Of a stretch of DNA of 36,990 nucleotides, positions 5,701 to 13,803 are shown piece by piece. Position 1 is the stretch's first letter; each line of letters starts with the position of its first letter. A program made the position numbers and the translations under genes. Under the pieces are notes generated by a model that saw only the letters and a list, made by a program, of their open reading frames with translations, did not search any database and had not been told where the DNA came from. The DNA comes from an uncultured Oscillospiraceae bacterium (GTDB lineage Bacteria > Bacillota > Clostridia > Oscillospirales > Oscillospiraceae), in NCBI GenBank assembly GCA_947629775.1, contig CANRFA010000013.1:1-36990 (forward strand). Direction: 5' to 3'.

Positions 5701-7995
5701 TCAGCGGACCATGCTGTTTTCCTGCAGCAGTTCCTCCCGGTTCTCCTTGGAAGTGAAGTAATAGTCCAGAATGTCCGCCGCCATGGCGCCCAGGCCGGAA
5801 CCCGAACCGCCGTGCTCGACCACGATGGAGATGGCGATCTCCGGGTCGTCGTAGGGGGCGAAGCAGACAAAGATGGAGTTGGACTCCGTTTTGGAGCTGA
5901 TCTGGGCGGAACCGGTCTTGGCGCCCACCTGCACGTCCAGCTTCTTGAAGTACTTGGCGACAGAGCCCTTGGTGGTCAGGCGGAGCATGCCCCGCTTGAC
6001 GGCGTCCAGATTCTGCGGCTTGATCTCAAAGGAATTCAGCACCTCCGGCTCCTGGGTATAGATAACCCGGGAGAAGTCGCTGGATTTCACGTTCTTCAGC
6101 AGATGGGCCGCGTTGCGCACGCCGCCGTTGCAGAGGGTGCAGATATAGTTGGCCAGCTGCACCGGAGAAACCTGGGTGCTCTCCTGGCCGATGGCCGCCG
6201 AGAGCGTGGAGCCGGGATACCAGGTTTCGCCCATGCTCTCCGTAAAGGCGGGGCTGGCCATGACGCCGGTGGACTCGTCCAGTTCCAGACCGGACTTCTC
6301 CCCGAAGCCGAAGCGGGCGGCGTAGTCGTCCAGGCGGTCAATCCCCAGCAGACGGCCCACTTCAAAGAAGAAGTAGTTGCAGGAGTCCTCGATGGCGTCC
6401 GATACGTTCTCCAGGCCGTGGGTCCGGCCGGTCTGCCGGTAGATCCAGCACTTCTGGGGCGTACCGCCATAGTAGGTATAGGCGCCCATGTCCCGGATCT
6501 GGGTGGAAGGAGTGATCACGCCTTCCTCCAGTCCCCCGATGGCCGTCACCATCTTGAAGGTGGAACCCGGGGGGTAGGCGCCCTTGAAGGCCCGGTTGTT
6601 GAAGGGCCGCAGGGGGTTGGTGCTGTTCTCCTGGAAGTCCTGGCTGTAGGTGGAGAGGTTGTACGTGGGATAGGAGGCGGCGGCCAGCACTTCCGCGCTG
6701 TCGATATCCATGACGACGCAGGCAGCGCCCTCCGTCTCGGAGCTGGCCAGGTTTCCCAGGGACTCCGCCAGGATATCCTCCACCGCCATCTGCAGGTCCA
6801 GATCCAGGGTCAGAATCACGTTGTCGCCCGGAGAGGGCTCCTTCAGCCAGGTGGAGGAGACGATCTTGCCATTCGTGTTGCGCTCCAGCACCCGGGTGCC
6901 CGGCGTGCCCCGCAGATAGGACTCAAAGGCCTCCTCGGCCCCTTCCCTGCCTATGGTATCGTCCATCTCGTAGTCCGGCTTGCCGTCTCCGTCCAGGTCC
7001 AGCGAGGTGTAATAGTCGATCTCTTCCTGGGACTGCATGGGGGTGACCCGGCCCAGAAGGTGGGCTGCATAGGTGGTATGGTACTGGCGCACCGTGGTGG
7101 CCTCGACGGAGACTCCGGAGAGCCCCAGTTCCTTCACCCGGGAAATGAAGTCGATGTCCACGCCTCTGGCGAAGGTGTACGCCACCTGATAGAAGTTGCG
7201 CGCGCGGATTTCAAGCTCGTAGAGCACCCCCACCGCCGCCCGGGCCATGTTGGGATCCATGTCGCCGATGTTCAGCACCGGCACCTCCGCGCCGCTCTCT
7301 TCCGCCTCTTTGGGATCCACGGCGCCATTGCCCTTCACTTCGAAGTACTCGCAGAGAATGCCCAGCAGCTCCTCCGCCGTGGGCAGCGTATAGGGTTTTT
7401 CCGGTTCCGTCACCACGGGCTCCGGCGTGGTGCCGGTAAAGAAGTTCTGGAGCTTTTCCCAGAAGTCCGGCTCCTCCGGAGCGGTTTCTTCCGGTTCCTC
7501 TTCCGGATCCGCCGTGGGATCCTTGATCCAGCGGCGGTCCACCCCGATCTTCCCCAGGATGGTCAGCTTCCGGACCTGGGTGCCGTCCTCCTGGGTCTCC
7601 GTGGTGAAATAGGGGTTCTCGGTGGTAAAGGTGAAGGGAGCTTCTTTGGAGATGGGGAGTTTGGAGTCGTCCCACTCCACTCCGTTCTCCATGGCCACCT
7701 GCACCAGCTGGAGGATGATACGGGTCTTCTCCTCCGTATCGCCCATCCGTCTGGTGTCCAGCCGGACCTGATAGACCGGGCTGTCCGATACCAGCACCCG
7801 GCCGTTGCGGTCCAGAAGCTGGCCCCGGCCGGCCTCCACCGTCTCGTACTCCGAGATCTTGGTCTGGGACTGGCGGTAATATTCCTCGCCGTCGTTGACC
7901 TGAATGTCGTACAGCGTGACGCCGAGGCTGCTTACCACCACCGCCAGCAGCGCGACCAGCGCCCACACCCGCCGGTGAAACTGTTTGATATCCAT
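5701..7995 (-). CDS. mrdA: Penicillin-binding protein 2 (elongation transpeptidase)
   Basis: This 764-aa class B PBP is the transpeptidase of the rod/elongation complex, working with RodA and MreC/MreD on peptidoglycan. One membrane anchor spans about residues 10-30. The dimerisation region includes GRGQLLDRNGRVL at about 57-69. The catalytic triad motifs are STFK with nucleophile Ser478 and Lys481, SCN at 538-540 and KTG at 693-695. The start at 7995 is set by AAGGAG just upstream. The reading frame continues upstream as open sequence through mreD, but that part is a shadow. Two oddities are an acidic, Pro/Glu-rich insert around 158-205 and an EF-hand-like loop DLDGDGKPDYE at about 333-343. 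It is the last gene of the zapA-to-mrdA run, directly after mreC and mreD. Confidence 0.95.
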   Translation of the reverse strand: MDIKQFHRRVWALVALLAVVVSSLGVTLYDIQVNDGEEYYRQSQTKISEYETVEAGRGQLLDRNGRVLVSDSPVYQVRLDTRRMGDTEEKTRIILQLVQVAMENGVEWDDSKLPISKEAPFTFTTENPYFTTETQEDGTQVRKLTILGKIGVDRRWIKDPTADPEEEPEETAPEEPDFWEKLQNFFTGTTPEPVVTEPEKPYTLPTAEELLGILCEYFEVKGNGAVDPKEAEESGAEVPVLNIGDMDPNMARAAVGVLYELEIRARNFYQVAYTFARGVDIDFISRVKELGLSGVSVEATTVRQYHTTYAAHLLGRVTPMQSQEEIDYYTSLDLDGDGKPDYEMDDTIGREGAEEAFESYLRGTPGTRVLERNTNGKIVSSTWLKEPSPGDNVILTLDLDLQMAVEDILAESLGNLASSETEGAACVVMDIDSAEVLAAASYPTYNLSTYSQDFQENSTNPLRPFNNRAFKGAYPPGSTFKMVTAIGGLEEGVITPSTQIRDMGAYTYYGGTPQKCWIYRQTGRTHGLENVSDAIEDSCNYFFFEVGRLLGIDRLDDYAARFGFGEKSGLELDESTGVMASPAFTESMGETWYPGSTLSAAIGQESTQVSPVQLANYICTLCNGGVRNAAHLLKNVKSSDFSRVIYTQEPEVLNSFEIKPQNLDAVKRGMLRLTTKGSVAKYFKKLDVQVGAKTGSAQISSKTESNSIFVCFAPYDDPEIAISIVVEHGGSGSGLGAMAADILDYYFTSKENREELLQENSMVR

Positions 7996-8018
7996 ATTTT
8001 CTCCTTCTTCGGGCGGCG

Positions 8019-8531
8019 TCAGCGCAGACGCTCTCCGCCCACCCGTTCGTAGACCATCCAGAAAATCGCGTAGATGACAGGCGTCCAGCAGAGGGACAGC
8101 ACAAACTCCGGCACGGCCACCTCCAGCAGCACCGTCAGCTCCGCGCTGCGGGTCAGAAGGCCCCGGGCCACCCGCAGCAGATCCACCAGGGCCAGGATCA
8201 GGGTGGAACAGAACACATACCCCAGGAAGGAGCGGGAGAGGACCAGCTGCGCCGCCTTGCCGGCCAGGAAGCCGGCCAGGGCCATGCCGAAGACCAGCAC
8301 CCCGGAGCCCCCCGGATAGGCCAGCTCCCAGAGCAGCCCCACCCCCATGCCGAAGCCGGTGCCGCAGGTACATCCCTCCCTGACCGCCACCGCCGCCACA
8401 CAGGCCGGCAGCAGCATGGGAGAAACCCCGAACAGCGGCAGCCGGGGCAGAATGAAGGCGTCCAGCAGCCAGATGGGGACCATCGCCAGGGCGTAGGTCA
8501 GCCATTTGTGAATCTGGTTCTGAAGGGTCAA
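8019..8531 (-). CDS. mreD: Rod shape-determining membrane protein MreD
   Basis: This 170-aa hydrophobic protein is placed as MreD by its position between mreC and mrdA and by its five or so predicted membrane segments (about residues 13-35, 37-55, 60-85, 95-115 and 135-160). MreD is an integral membrane member of the elongasome. Sequence conservation in this family is low, so context carries much of the call. The start appears to be TTG at 8531, the only start codon after an in-frame stop at 8540, with GGAAGTGA as a weak binding site upstream. The stop lies 23 bases before the mrdA start, so the two are surely cotranscribed. Confidence 0.88.
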   Translation of the reverse strand: MTLQNQIHKWLTYALAMVPIWLLDAFILPRLPLFGVSPMLLPACVAAVAVREGCTCGTGFGMGVGLLWELAYPGGSGVLVFGMALAGFLAGKAAQLVLSRSFLGYVFCSTLILALVDLLRVARGLLTRSAELTVLLEVAVPEFVLSLCWTPVIYAIFWMVYERVGGERLR

Positions 8532-8578
8532 AGACGATCACTTCCAGTATAGTATCTGCCGGGAATTACAGTCCGTTT

Positions 8579-9421
8579 TCAGTCGTCGATCTGGAAATCC
8601 TTGATGACGGCCACCTCAATCAGCGCGTCCAGGTCGGCGCTGGGAATCACGACGGCGTAGCGGGTCATGCCGGAGGGATCCGTAAACACGCCCTCCACGC
8701 TGCCCACCACCAGGCCGGCGGGGTACACGTCGCCCCGGCCGGAGGTGACCACCTCGTCTCCGGCCACCAGCTGGGCGCCCTCGGGCAGATAGCTCATCTT
8801 CAGCTTCCCGTCCTGCATGAGCGCGAAGTCTCCCTCCAGGATGCCGGCGGAGTAGGTGCGCTCCACAATGCCACCCATCTCGATGTCCGTGTTGATGATG
8901 GTGGAGACCGTCGCCCAGTTGATGCCGACCTCGGACACCACGCCCACCAGCAGCCCGGTGGAGGTGATGACACAGTCCCCCGGCTCAATGCCGGAGGCCG
9001 AGCCCTTGCTGATGGTCAGGGTGGACTCCCAGTTGTCCGTGGAGCGGGCGGTGATGCGGGCGGTATCCAGATCCAGTTCCCGCCGTCTGGTCTTCAGCTC
9101 CAGAAGCTCCCGCAGCTGCTCGTTCTCCCGGCTGGCCTCCAGCCCGTCCCGCACCTGCTCCTGGAGCTGAGCCAGCTCCTCCTGGAGGGCGGTGAGCTCC
9201 TCCTGCATCTCCTGGTAGTGGAAGACGTAGTTGTAGACTCCCTCCGCCCAGTTCAGTACGGCGGTCACGCCGCCGCGGACAGGGGAGGTGATGGTATTCA
9301 CCACATTGGACAGCGGGTCTGCGTTTCCGCCCATCAGCGCGGAGCTCACCCCCAGAAGAATGGACAGCAGCAGGGCGATCACCAGCAGCAGCACCCCGTT
9401 TTGGCGGAAAAAGTCCTTCAC
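8579..9421 (-). CDS. mreC: Rod shape-determining protein MreC
   Basis: This 280-aa protein has the MreC layout: a short cytosolic tail, one membrane helix (about residues 9-30), a Glu/Gln/Leu-rich coiled coil (about 65-105, YQEMQEELTALQEELAQLQEQ) and a two-lobed beta-barrel domain outside the membrane (ITSTGLLVGVVSEVG; VTSGRGDVYPAGLVVG). MreC scaffolds PBP2 and activates elongation. The start is a GTG at 9421 preceded by AAAGGAG, one base after the maf stop codon, so translation is probably coupled to maf. The maf-mreC-mreD order is common in Firmicutes. Confidence 0.94.
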   Translation of the reverse strand: MKDFFRQNGVLLLVIALLLSILLGVSSALMGGNADPLSNVVNTITSPVRGGVTAVLNWAEGVYNYVFHYQEMQEELTALQEELAQLQEQVRDGLEASRENEQLRELLELKTRRRELDLDTARITARSTDNWESTLTISKGSASGIEPGDCVITSTGLLVGVVSEVGINWATVSTIINTDIEMGGIVERTYSAGILEGDFALMQDGKLKMSYLPEGAQLVAGDEVVTSGRGDVYPAGLVVGSVEGVFTDPSGMTRYAVVIPSADLDALIEVAVIKDFQIDD

Positions 9422-9422
9422 G

Positions 9423-10016
9423 TTATTGGCTCCTTTTGGCGGCCAGAGCCAGGGCGTCCACCCCGAATCCGGTCAGAATGCGGCCCAGCCGGCACACCGG
9501 CAGACCCACCACGGTAAAATAATCTCCTTCGATGCGCTCCACCAGCAGGGCCCCCAGGCCCTGGATGCCGTAGGCGCCCGCCTTGTCCATGGGCTCTCCG
9601 GTGTCCACATAGGCCTCGATTTCCTCCTCGGTCAGCGTCCGGAAGAAGACCTTCGCCGCCTCGTGTTCCGTGCGGACCAGGCTTCCCCGCCGGACCGTCA
9701 CGCCGCTGTACACGGTATTGGCCCGGCCGGACAGTTCCCGCAGCATCCGCAGCGCGCTCTCCCGGTCCCGGGGCTTGCCCAGCACCTCGCCGTCGACGGC
9801 GACCACCGTATCCGAGGCGATCACCAGCGCCTCCGGCCAGGCCCGGGCCACTTCCTCCGCCTTCTGAGCGGAGAGGTATTCCACCAGGGGACCGGGGGCC
9901 AGTCCCTCCGGCGAGCGTTCCTCCCCCTTCGCGGGCACCACCCGGAAATCGGTAAAGCCCATCTGCCGCAGCAGCTCCCGGCGGCGGGGGGACTGGGACG
10001 CCAGAATCATCTCCAT
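9423..10016 (-). CDS. maf: Maf-like nucleotide pyrophosphatase
   Basis: This 197-aa protein is a Maf/YhdE-family nucleoside triphosphate pyrophosphatase that hydrolyses dTTP/UTP or modified nucleotides and has been linked to septum formation. The substrate loop ILASQSPRRRELL is at residues 4-16, the catalytic IASDTVV near 67-73 and GKPRD near 80-84. GAYGIQG follows in the C-terminal half. The ATG at 10016 is chosen over one two codons later because GGAGG lies nine bases before it; that binding site overlaps the end of the upstream DUF2262 gene. The C-terminus is a few residues longer than the minimal Maf domain. Confidence 0.95.
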   Translation of the reverse strand: MEMILASQSPRRRELLRQMGFTDFRVVPAKGEERSPEGLAPGPLVEYLSAQKAEEVARAWPEALVIASDTVVAVDGEVLGKPRDRESALRMLRELSGRANTVYSGVTVRRGSLVRTEHEAAKVFFRTLTEEEIEAYVDTGEPMDKAGAYGIQGLGALLVERIEGDYFTVVGLPVCRLGRILTGFGVDALALAAKRSQ

Positions 10017-10020
10017 GGGA

Positions 10021-10890
10021 TCAGACCTCCAGCACGGCGCTCTCGGGGCCGGACTCCAGGGTGCCGGAGACGTGGAAGGAGGAGCCCGCCAGCTCTCCGC
10101 CGTCGTTGAACCAGAACTCGAAGGCCCCCTCCGGGCCGGCCTGGATGGACTCCAGCACCATCTGCTCCCGGAACTGTTCCTCCGTAAGCGGCTCCCCGTC
10201 TTCGTCCGTGGGAGCGGCCTCTTCCAGCAGCGCGCCTGCGGCGTAATCCCGGACGGTCCGGTCCCAGCGCTCCGCCTCCTCCAGCAGGGCCTTCGCGGTC
10301 TCCACGCTGCCGTCCCGGTCCACATCCTGATCGATGGTCAGCTGGATGGTCTCCCCCAGCCACTCCACATCGGCCTCGAACCAGCCCACGGAGCGGGCCA
10401 GGGTAAAGGTTCCCAGACCGTCGATCCAGAAGGTCACGGGTTTGCACTGCTCGTCCCGGATCTCCTTGAGCTCGGCGTCAAACCCGGGCTCCGGCAGGTT
10501 GATCATCAGCAGCCGGTCCCCGCCGTCCTTCTCCAGACGGACCTTCACCTTGAGCACAAAGTCCCCCGGCACATGGCTGCGCAGGTACTCCTTCAGCATC
10601 TCGTCGCCCTTGGTCACCAGACGGAAGGCGCCCTGGTGCACCCCGGGCACGTCCTCCTCCAGCCAGGCGGTCAGCTCCACCCCCAGCGTGTAGAGCTCCT
10701 CGCCGTCTTTCCGCTCGCCCCAGAATCCGTTGGGACCGGTGAGGACCAGGGCGTCCAGAACCTCCGGCTCAAAGTCCGCGGCCAGCGCCCGGAACTCCCG
10801 GCTCTCTCCGCCGCCGGTCTCCTCCTCTGGGGTCTCCGGCTCCGCGGGGGCCGCCTTTTCCTTCTTCTTTTTTCCAAACAGTCCAAACAT
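10021..10890 (-). CDS. DUF2262-domain protein
   Basis: This 289-aa protein starts with a basic MFGLFGKKKKEK tail, then an acidic Pro/Glu linker to about residue 30. A central region of about 130 residues follows (VLTGPNGFWGERKDGEELYTLG; KVKVRLEKDGGDRLLMINLPE). The C-terminal 120 residues resemble DUF2262, with FEADVEWLGETIQLTID, an aspartate-rich DVDRDGS turn and a final FEFWFNDGGELAGSSFHVSG strand set. DUF2262 proteins have no established activity and are often found near toxin-immunity or SUKH-like contexts; here the neighbours are dut and maf, which gives no clear clue. No membrane segment is seen. The binding site is AGGAGGATAACAGC, and the stop codon overlaps the maf ribosome binding region. 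Confidence 0.7.
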   Translation of the reverse strand: MFGLFGKKKKEKAAPAEPETPEEETGGGESREFRALAADFEPEVLDALVLTGPNGFWGERKDGEELYTLGVELTAWLEEDVPGVHQGAFRLVTKGDEMLKEYLRSHVPGDFVLKVKVRLEKDGGDRLLMINLPEPGFDAELKEIRDEQCKPVTFWIDGLGTFTLARSVGWFEADVEWLGETIQLTIDQDVDRDGSVETAKALLEEAERWDRTVRDYAAGALLEEAAPTDEDGEPLTEEQFREQMVLESIQAGPEGAFEFWFNDGGELAGSSFHVSGTLESGPESAVLEV

Positions 10891-10927
10891 GCTGTTATCC
10901 TCCCACTTGAACTCAGACCGGGGCCTG

Positions 10928-11377
10928 TCAGGCGCCGGTGGAGCCGAATCCGCCCGCGCCCCGGGCCGTATCGTCCAGTTCCTCCACCAGCTTCAGCTCC
11001 GCCCGTACCACCGGGGTGAGCATCATCTGGGCGATCCGGTCCCCCGGCCGCACCGTATAGGGGGCGTCGCCGGAATTGTACAGACCCACCATCACTTCGC
11101 CCCGGTAATCGCTGTCGATAACCCCCACACAGTTGGACGGAACGATGCCGTGAAAGATCCCAAGTCCGCTGCGGGCGAAGATCAGGGCCACGTAATCCGG
11201 CGAGGGCACCTGGATGGCAAGCCCGGTGTGAATCACCGTCCGTCCGCCCGGGGGAATGGTCACGGGATCGTCCATGCAGGCGTGGAGATCCATGGCCGCG
11301 GACCCCGGCGTAGCGTACCGGGGCACGGGGATCTCCCGGCCGATCTTCTCCGAGAGGGCTCTCACTTTCATTTCCAT
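10928..11377 (-). CDS. dut: dUTP diphosphatase
   Basis: This 149-aa trimeric-type dUTPase converts dUTP to dUMP and pyrophosphate, keeping uracil out of DNA and supplying dTMP synthesis. All five family motifs are present: PGSAAMDL (24-31), ARSGLG (68-73), GVIDSDYRGE with the catalytic Asp88 (85-94), PGDRIAQM (111-118) and the glycine-rich RGAGGFGSTG (139-148), which closes over the substrate. The start at 11377 is chosen over an upstream in-frame ATG because GGAGG lies eight bases before it. It begins 19 bases after the LuxC-like gene ends, in the middle of the co-oriented run. Confidence 0.96.
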   Translation of the reverse strand: MEMKVRALSEKIGREIPVPRYATPGSAAMDLHACMDDPVTIPPGGRTVIHTGLAIQVPSPDYVALIFARSGLGIFHGIVPSNCVGVIDSDYRGEVMVGLYNSGDAPYTVRPGDRIAQMMLTPVVRAELKLVEELDDTARGAGGFGSTGA

Positions 11378-11396
11378 GGCGCAATCCTCCTGATCC

Positions 11397-12659
11397 CTAT
11401 CGCTCCACATCCACCATCCGGCAGTAGCGGCGCAGGGGGTACTCCCCGTCGTGGGCCTCGCCGGAGAAGGCCTCGGACATGTGCCCGGGACGGGTAATGC
11501 GGGTGACGCCGGCCTTCGCTAAAAGCTCCGTCAGCCGCGCCCGCTTCTCCGGGGAACAGATGAGGCCCGCCGTCTGCAGCCTTCCCTTCTGCCGGCGCAG
11601 GACCCGCAGCAGATCCCGGCGGGGCAGACACTTCACCAGCACATTGCCGTGGAGCGGAGAGAGCTCCAGCTCCGGATCCGGCCGCAGGGTCACGGTGCAG
11701 CCCTGTCCCCGGAAGAGGGTCTCCTTCCGGTCCGCCCGGTCCGTCAGGTGTTCCAGCCAGGTCTCCCGGGCGTAGAGACTGGCCTGGGCCATCTGGCCGG
11801 CGGTCCGGCAGCGCCGGGCCACCGCCCGCTCCAGAGCGGGCACAAACGAGCGGCAGAAGTCCTCCGCCTCCCGGTCTTCCTCCGTATCCAGGTAAATCAC
11901 CTGGCAGGAGGAGCAGAGCAGTCCCTCCGTCTGCGCGATGTGGCGGGCGAGGGCGTCCCGCTCCCGGTCCTCCTCTTCCCAGCCGGACCAGTAGCAGAAA
12001 CTGAGGCGGTGGCCCCATTCCACCAGCCGGCAGCCGGGAGGGGCCAGGGCCCGCACGGCGGAAATCGCGCCGTCGCCGCCCCAGGTAACAATCCCATCCG
12101 CAAGCGCTGCCAGCGCCGAGAGGCTGGCGGTATCCTGCGAGGGGATATCAAAGGCGTAAATCCAGGGCGCCAGGCGGGGCTCCGTCTCCGTCAGCAGCGA
12201 GAGCAGGGCCAGCGAGAGGCCCTTCTCCCCGTGGGGAAGCTTCAGAAGACAGAGATTGCCGGTCAGAAGGCCCTCCACCACGGTAAAGACGGGCAGACCG
12301 GCCATGTTTCCGGGGGCGATGTGGAGCAGCACGCCCAGAGGACGGCGAAGCGTCCCGCCGAAGGGGCGCCGCCCGTCGTCTTCCCCCAGTTCCACCCGCA
12401 GCTTGTACTCCATGCTCTCCCGGCGCAGCATCCAGCGGATGCCGTCCAGCTGCTCCAGCAGACCGGCCGGCACGTAGCGGGCGATCAGGGCGTCCAGTTC
12501 TCCCCGCTCCAGCCGCTTTCCCAGGGTCTCCAGGGCGGCGATCACGGTCTCCGCCTCCAGAGGCGGTCCCGAGAGGGTCTTCCCCAGTTCCTCCTCCAGG
12601 GAGGACAGGATCCCGGGCAGCCGGCTGTCCGGACAGAGGGTTCCGTTTCGGAGAATCAC
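11397..12659 (-). CDS. LuxC-like acyl-CoA reductase
   Basis: This 420-aa protein resembles LuxC, the NADPH-dependent reductase subunit of the fatty acid reductase complex, which turns an enzyme-bound acyl group into a fatty aldehyde. Family-like blocks are RPLGVLLHIAPGNMAGLPVF (about 106-125), WGGDGAIS (about 193-200) and EGLLCSSCQVIYL, whose first Cys (about residue 249) aligns with the LuxC acyl-binding nucleophile (family pattern LCSSPQ; here the Pro is Cys). The start is a GTG overlapping the stop of the LuxE-like gene by four bases (GTGA) with GGAGGAGG upstream, so the two are translationally coupled. No luxA, luxB or luxD is in the window, so bioluminescence is not indicated. The substrate is unknown. 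Confidence 0.88.
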   Translation of the reverse strand: MILRNGTLCPDSRLPGILSSLEEELGKTLSGPPLEAETVIAALETLGKRLERGELDALIARYVPAGLLEQLDGIRWMLRRESMEYKLRVELGEDDGRRPFGGTLRRPLGVLLHIAPGNMAGLPVFTVVEGLLTGNLCLLKLPHGEKGLSLALLSLLTETEPRLAPWIYAFDIPSQDTASLSALAALADGIVTWGGDGAISAVRALAPPGCRLVEWGHRLSFCYWSGWEEEDRERDALARHIAQTEGLLCSSCQVIYLDTEEDREAEDFCRSFVPALERAVARRCRTAGQMAQASLYARETWLEHLTDRADRKETLFRGQGCTVTLRPDPELELSPLHGNVLVKCLPRRDLLRVLRRQKGRLQTAGLICSPEKRARLTELLAKAGVTRITRPGHMSEAFSGEAHDGEYPLRRYCRMVDVER

Positions 12660-13780
12660 AGTCCCTCCTCCTCTCCCAGCAGCTGCGCCGCGCCGGCGGC
12701 GCAGGTGGTGACCCCCGCGAGGCCCACCCGCCCGATGATGTTGAGAACCGGCGAGGCAATGCCGCAGCCGCAGGACGCCCCGGGTTCCAGCACCCCCAGA
12801 TCGTCCGTCATCACGCTGACCGTGGGGGTGGCGCACATCAGGGGAGAAATCAGGTTGATGATTCCCGTCTCCCCCATGGGCAGGGGCTCCAGGGTCCGGG
12901 GATCCCGGATCAGAATCCGGGCATAAGCGGGCACATGGAAGCGGTGGTTGCGGCAGGTATTATAGAAGATGGGATGCTCCACCGCTCCGAACAGTTCGTT
13001 GATGTGGTCCTCGGGAATCCCCAGAACCTTCTTCACCAGGGAATAGAGGCGGGGCTTCTCCACCTCTTCCTGGTAGTGCTGCTTCCAGCCTCCGGCCAGG
13101 ATGATGCGGGAGCGGGCGGGCAGCTTCAGCGAGACCCCCATCTCCTTCATCTTCGTCAGGCCGAACCACAGGTAGGAGGGAAAGCCGATGAGGCGCACGG
13201 GAAACGGGGAGCGGCTCAGCTTCTCCAGGGCCCGGACGGCTCCCTCCAGGTCCGGCACGTAGACGCCCTCCCGCCGCTCCAGCACAAAGTGGCGGCTGAG
13301 AGGCGGCGCGAACCAGGTAAGACCCCACATGGTGCGGGTCACGCCGGTGGTGTTCTTCCGGTCCGGCCGGTAGCCCAGCACCACATAGTGGGCGGGCACG
13401 GGGGAGGCCAGACCGTGGAGCAGACCCAGACGGATCACCATGGGCGCCTCCGCCAGCACACAGCCCCAGTCGAAGCGGATACGGCTGAAGCTTCCGCTGG
13501 TTCCCGAGGAGGTCACCTCGAAGCAGCGGCGCCAGCGGGGCATGGAAAAGATGGCGTGGCGCTTGAAATAGAGGGTGGGAATGGCGGGAATCCGCTTCAG
13601 ATCCTCCACGGCGCGCACCTGCTCCGGCGAAAAGCCCTCCCCTTCCGCCAGGGTCCGATACGCCGGGCAGTGACGGATGTGGTACGCGCAGTTGTCCCGC
13701 ACCGCCCGCAGGAAGGCCCGCTCCGTCCCGGCCAGGTCGTAGGGCCGGGAGAGCCAGAACAGTTTCTGCCTGGAGAGCAT
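12656..13780 (-). CDS. LuxE-like acyl-protein synthetase
   Basis: This 374-aa protein resembles LuxE, the ATP-dependent acyl-protein synthetase that activates a fatty acid as acyl-AMP and passes it to LuxC. The nucleotide-binding motif EVTSSGTSGSFSRI is at residues 88-101. Other adenylate-forming features are FGAVEHPIFY in the middle, NLISPLMCATPT, and MTDDLGVLEPGASCGCG near the C-terminus, as in the LuxE/PaaK superfamily. The start has AGGAGG seven bases upstream. It starts 23 bases after the U32 gene and overlaps the LuxC-like gene. In marine luminous bacteria these sit with luxAB; here they sit among cell-envelope genes, so an aldehyde used in lipid or envelope metabolism is a reasonable guess only. 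Confidence 0.87.
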   Translation of the reverse strand: MLSRQKLFWLSRPYDLAGTERAFLRAVRDNCAYHIRHCPAYRTLAEGEGFSPEQVRAVEDLKRIPAIPTLYFKRHAIFSMPRWRRCFEVTSSGTSGSFSRIRFDWGCVLAEAPMVIRLGLLHGLASPVPAHYVVLGYRPDRKNTTGVTRTMWGLTWFAPPLSRHFVLERREGVYVPDLEGAVRALEKLSRSPFPVRLIGFPSYLWFGLTKMKEMGVSLKLPARSRIILAGGWKQHYQEEVEKPRLYSLVKKVLGIPEDHINELFGAVEHPIFYNTCRNHRFHVPAYARILIRDPRTLEPLPMGETGIINLISPLMCATPTVSVMTDDLGVLEPGASCGCGIASPVLNIIGRVGLAGVTTCAAGAAQLLGEEEGL

Positions 13781-13803
13781 GGGGCAGCCTCCTTTCCCCT
13801 TCC

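Noticed and set aside
7996-8541. An N-terminal extension of PBP2 reaching back over mreD
   Set aside because: The open frame is real but is read in the wrong frame of mreD; AAGGAG directly precedes the ATG at 7995, where the expected short cytosolic tail and membrane anchor begin.
11397-13780. A bioluminescence (lux) operon
   Set aside because: Only LuxE- and LuxC-like genes are present; no luciferase subunits, LuxD or LuxG are in the window.
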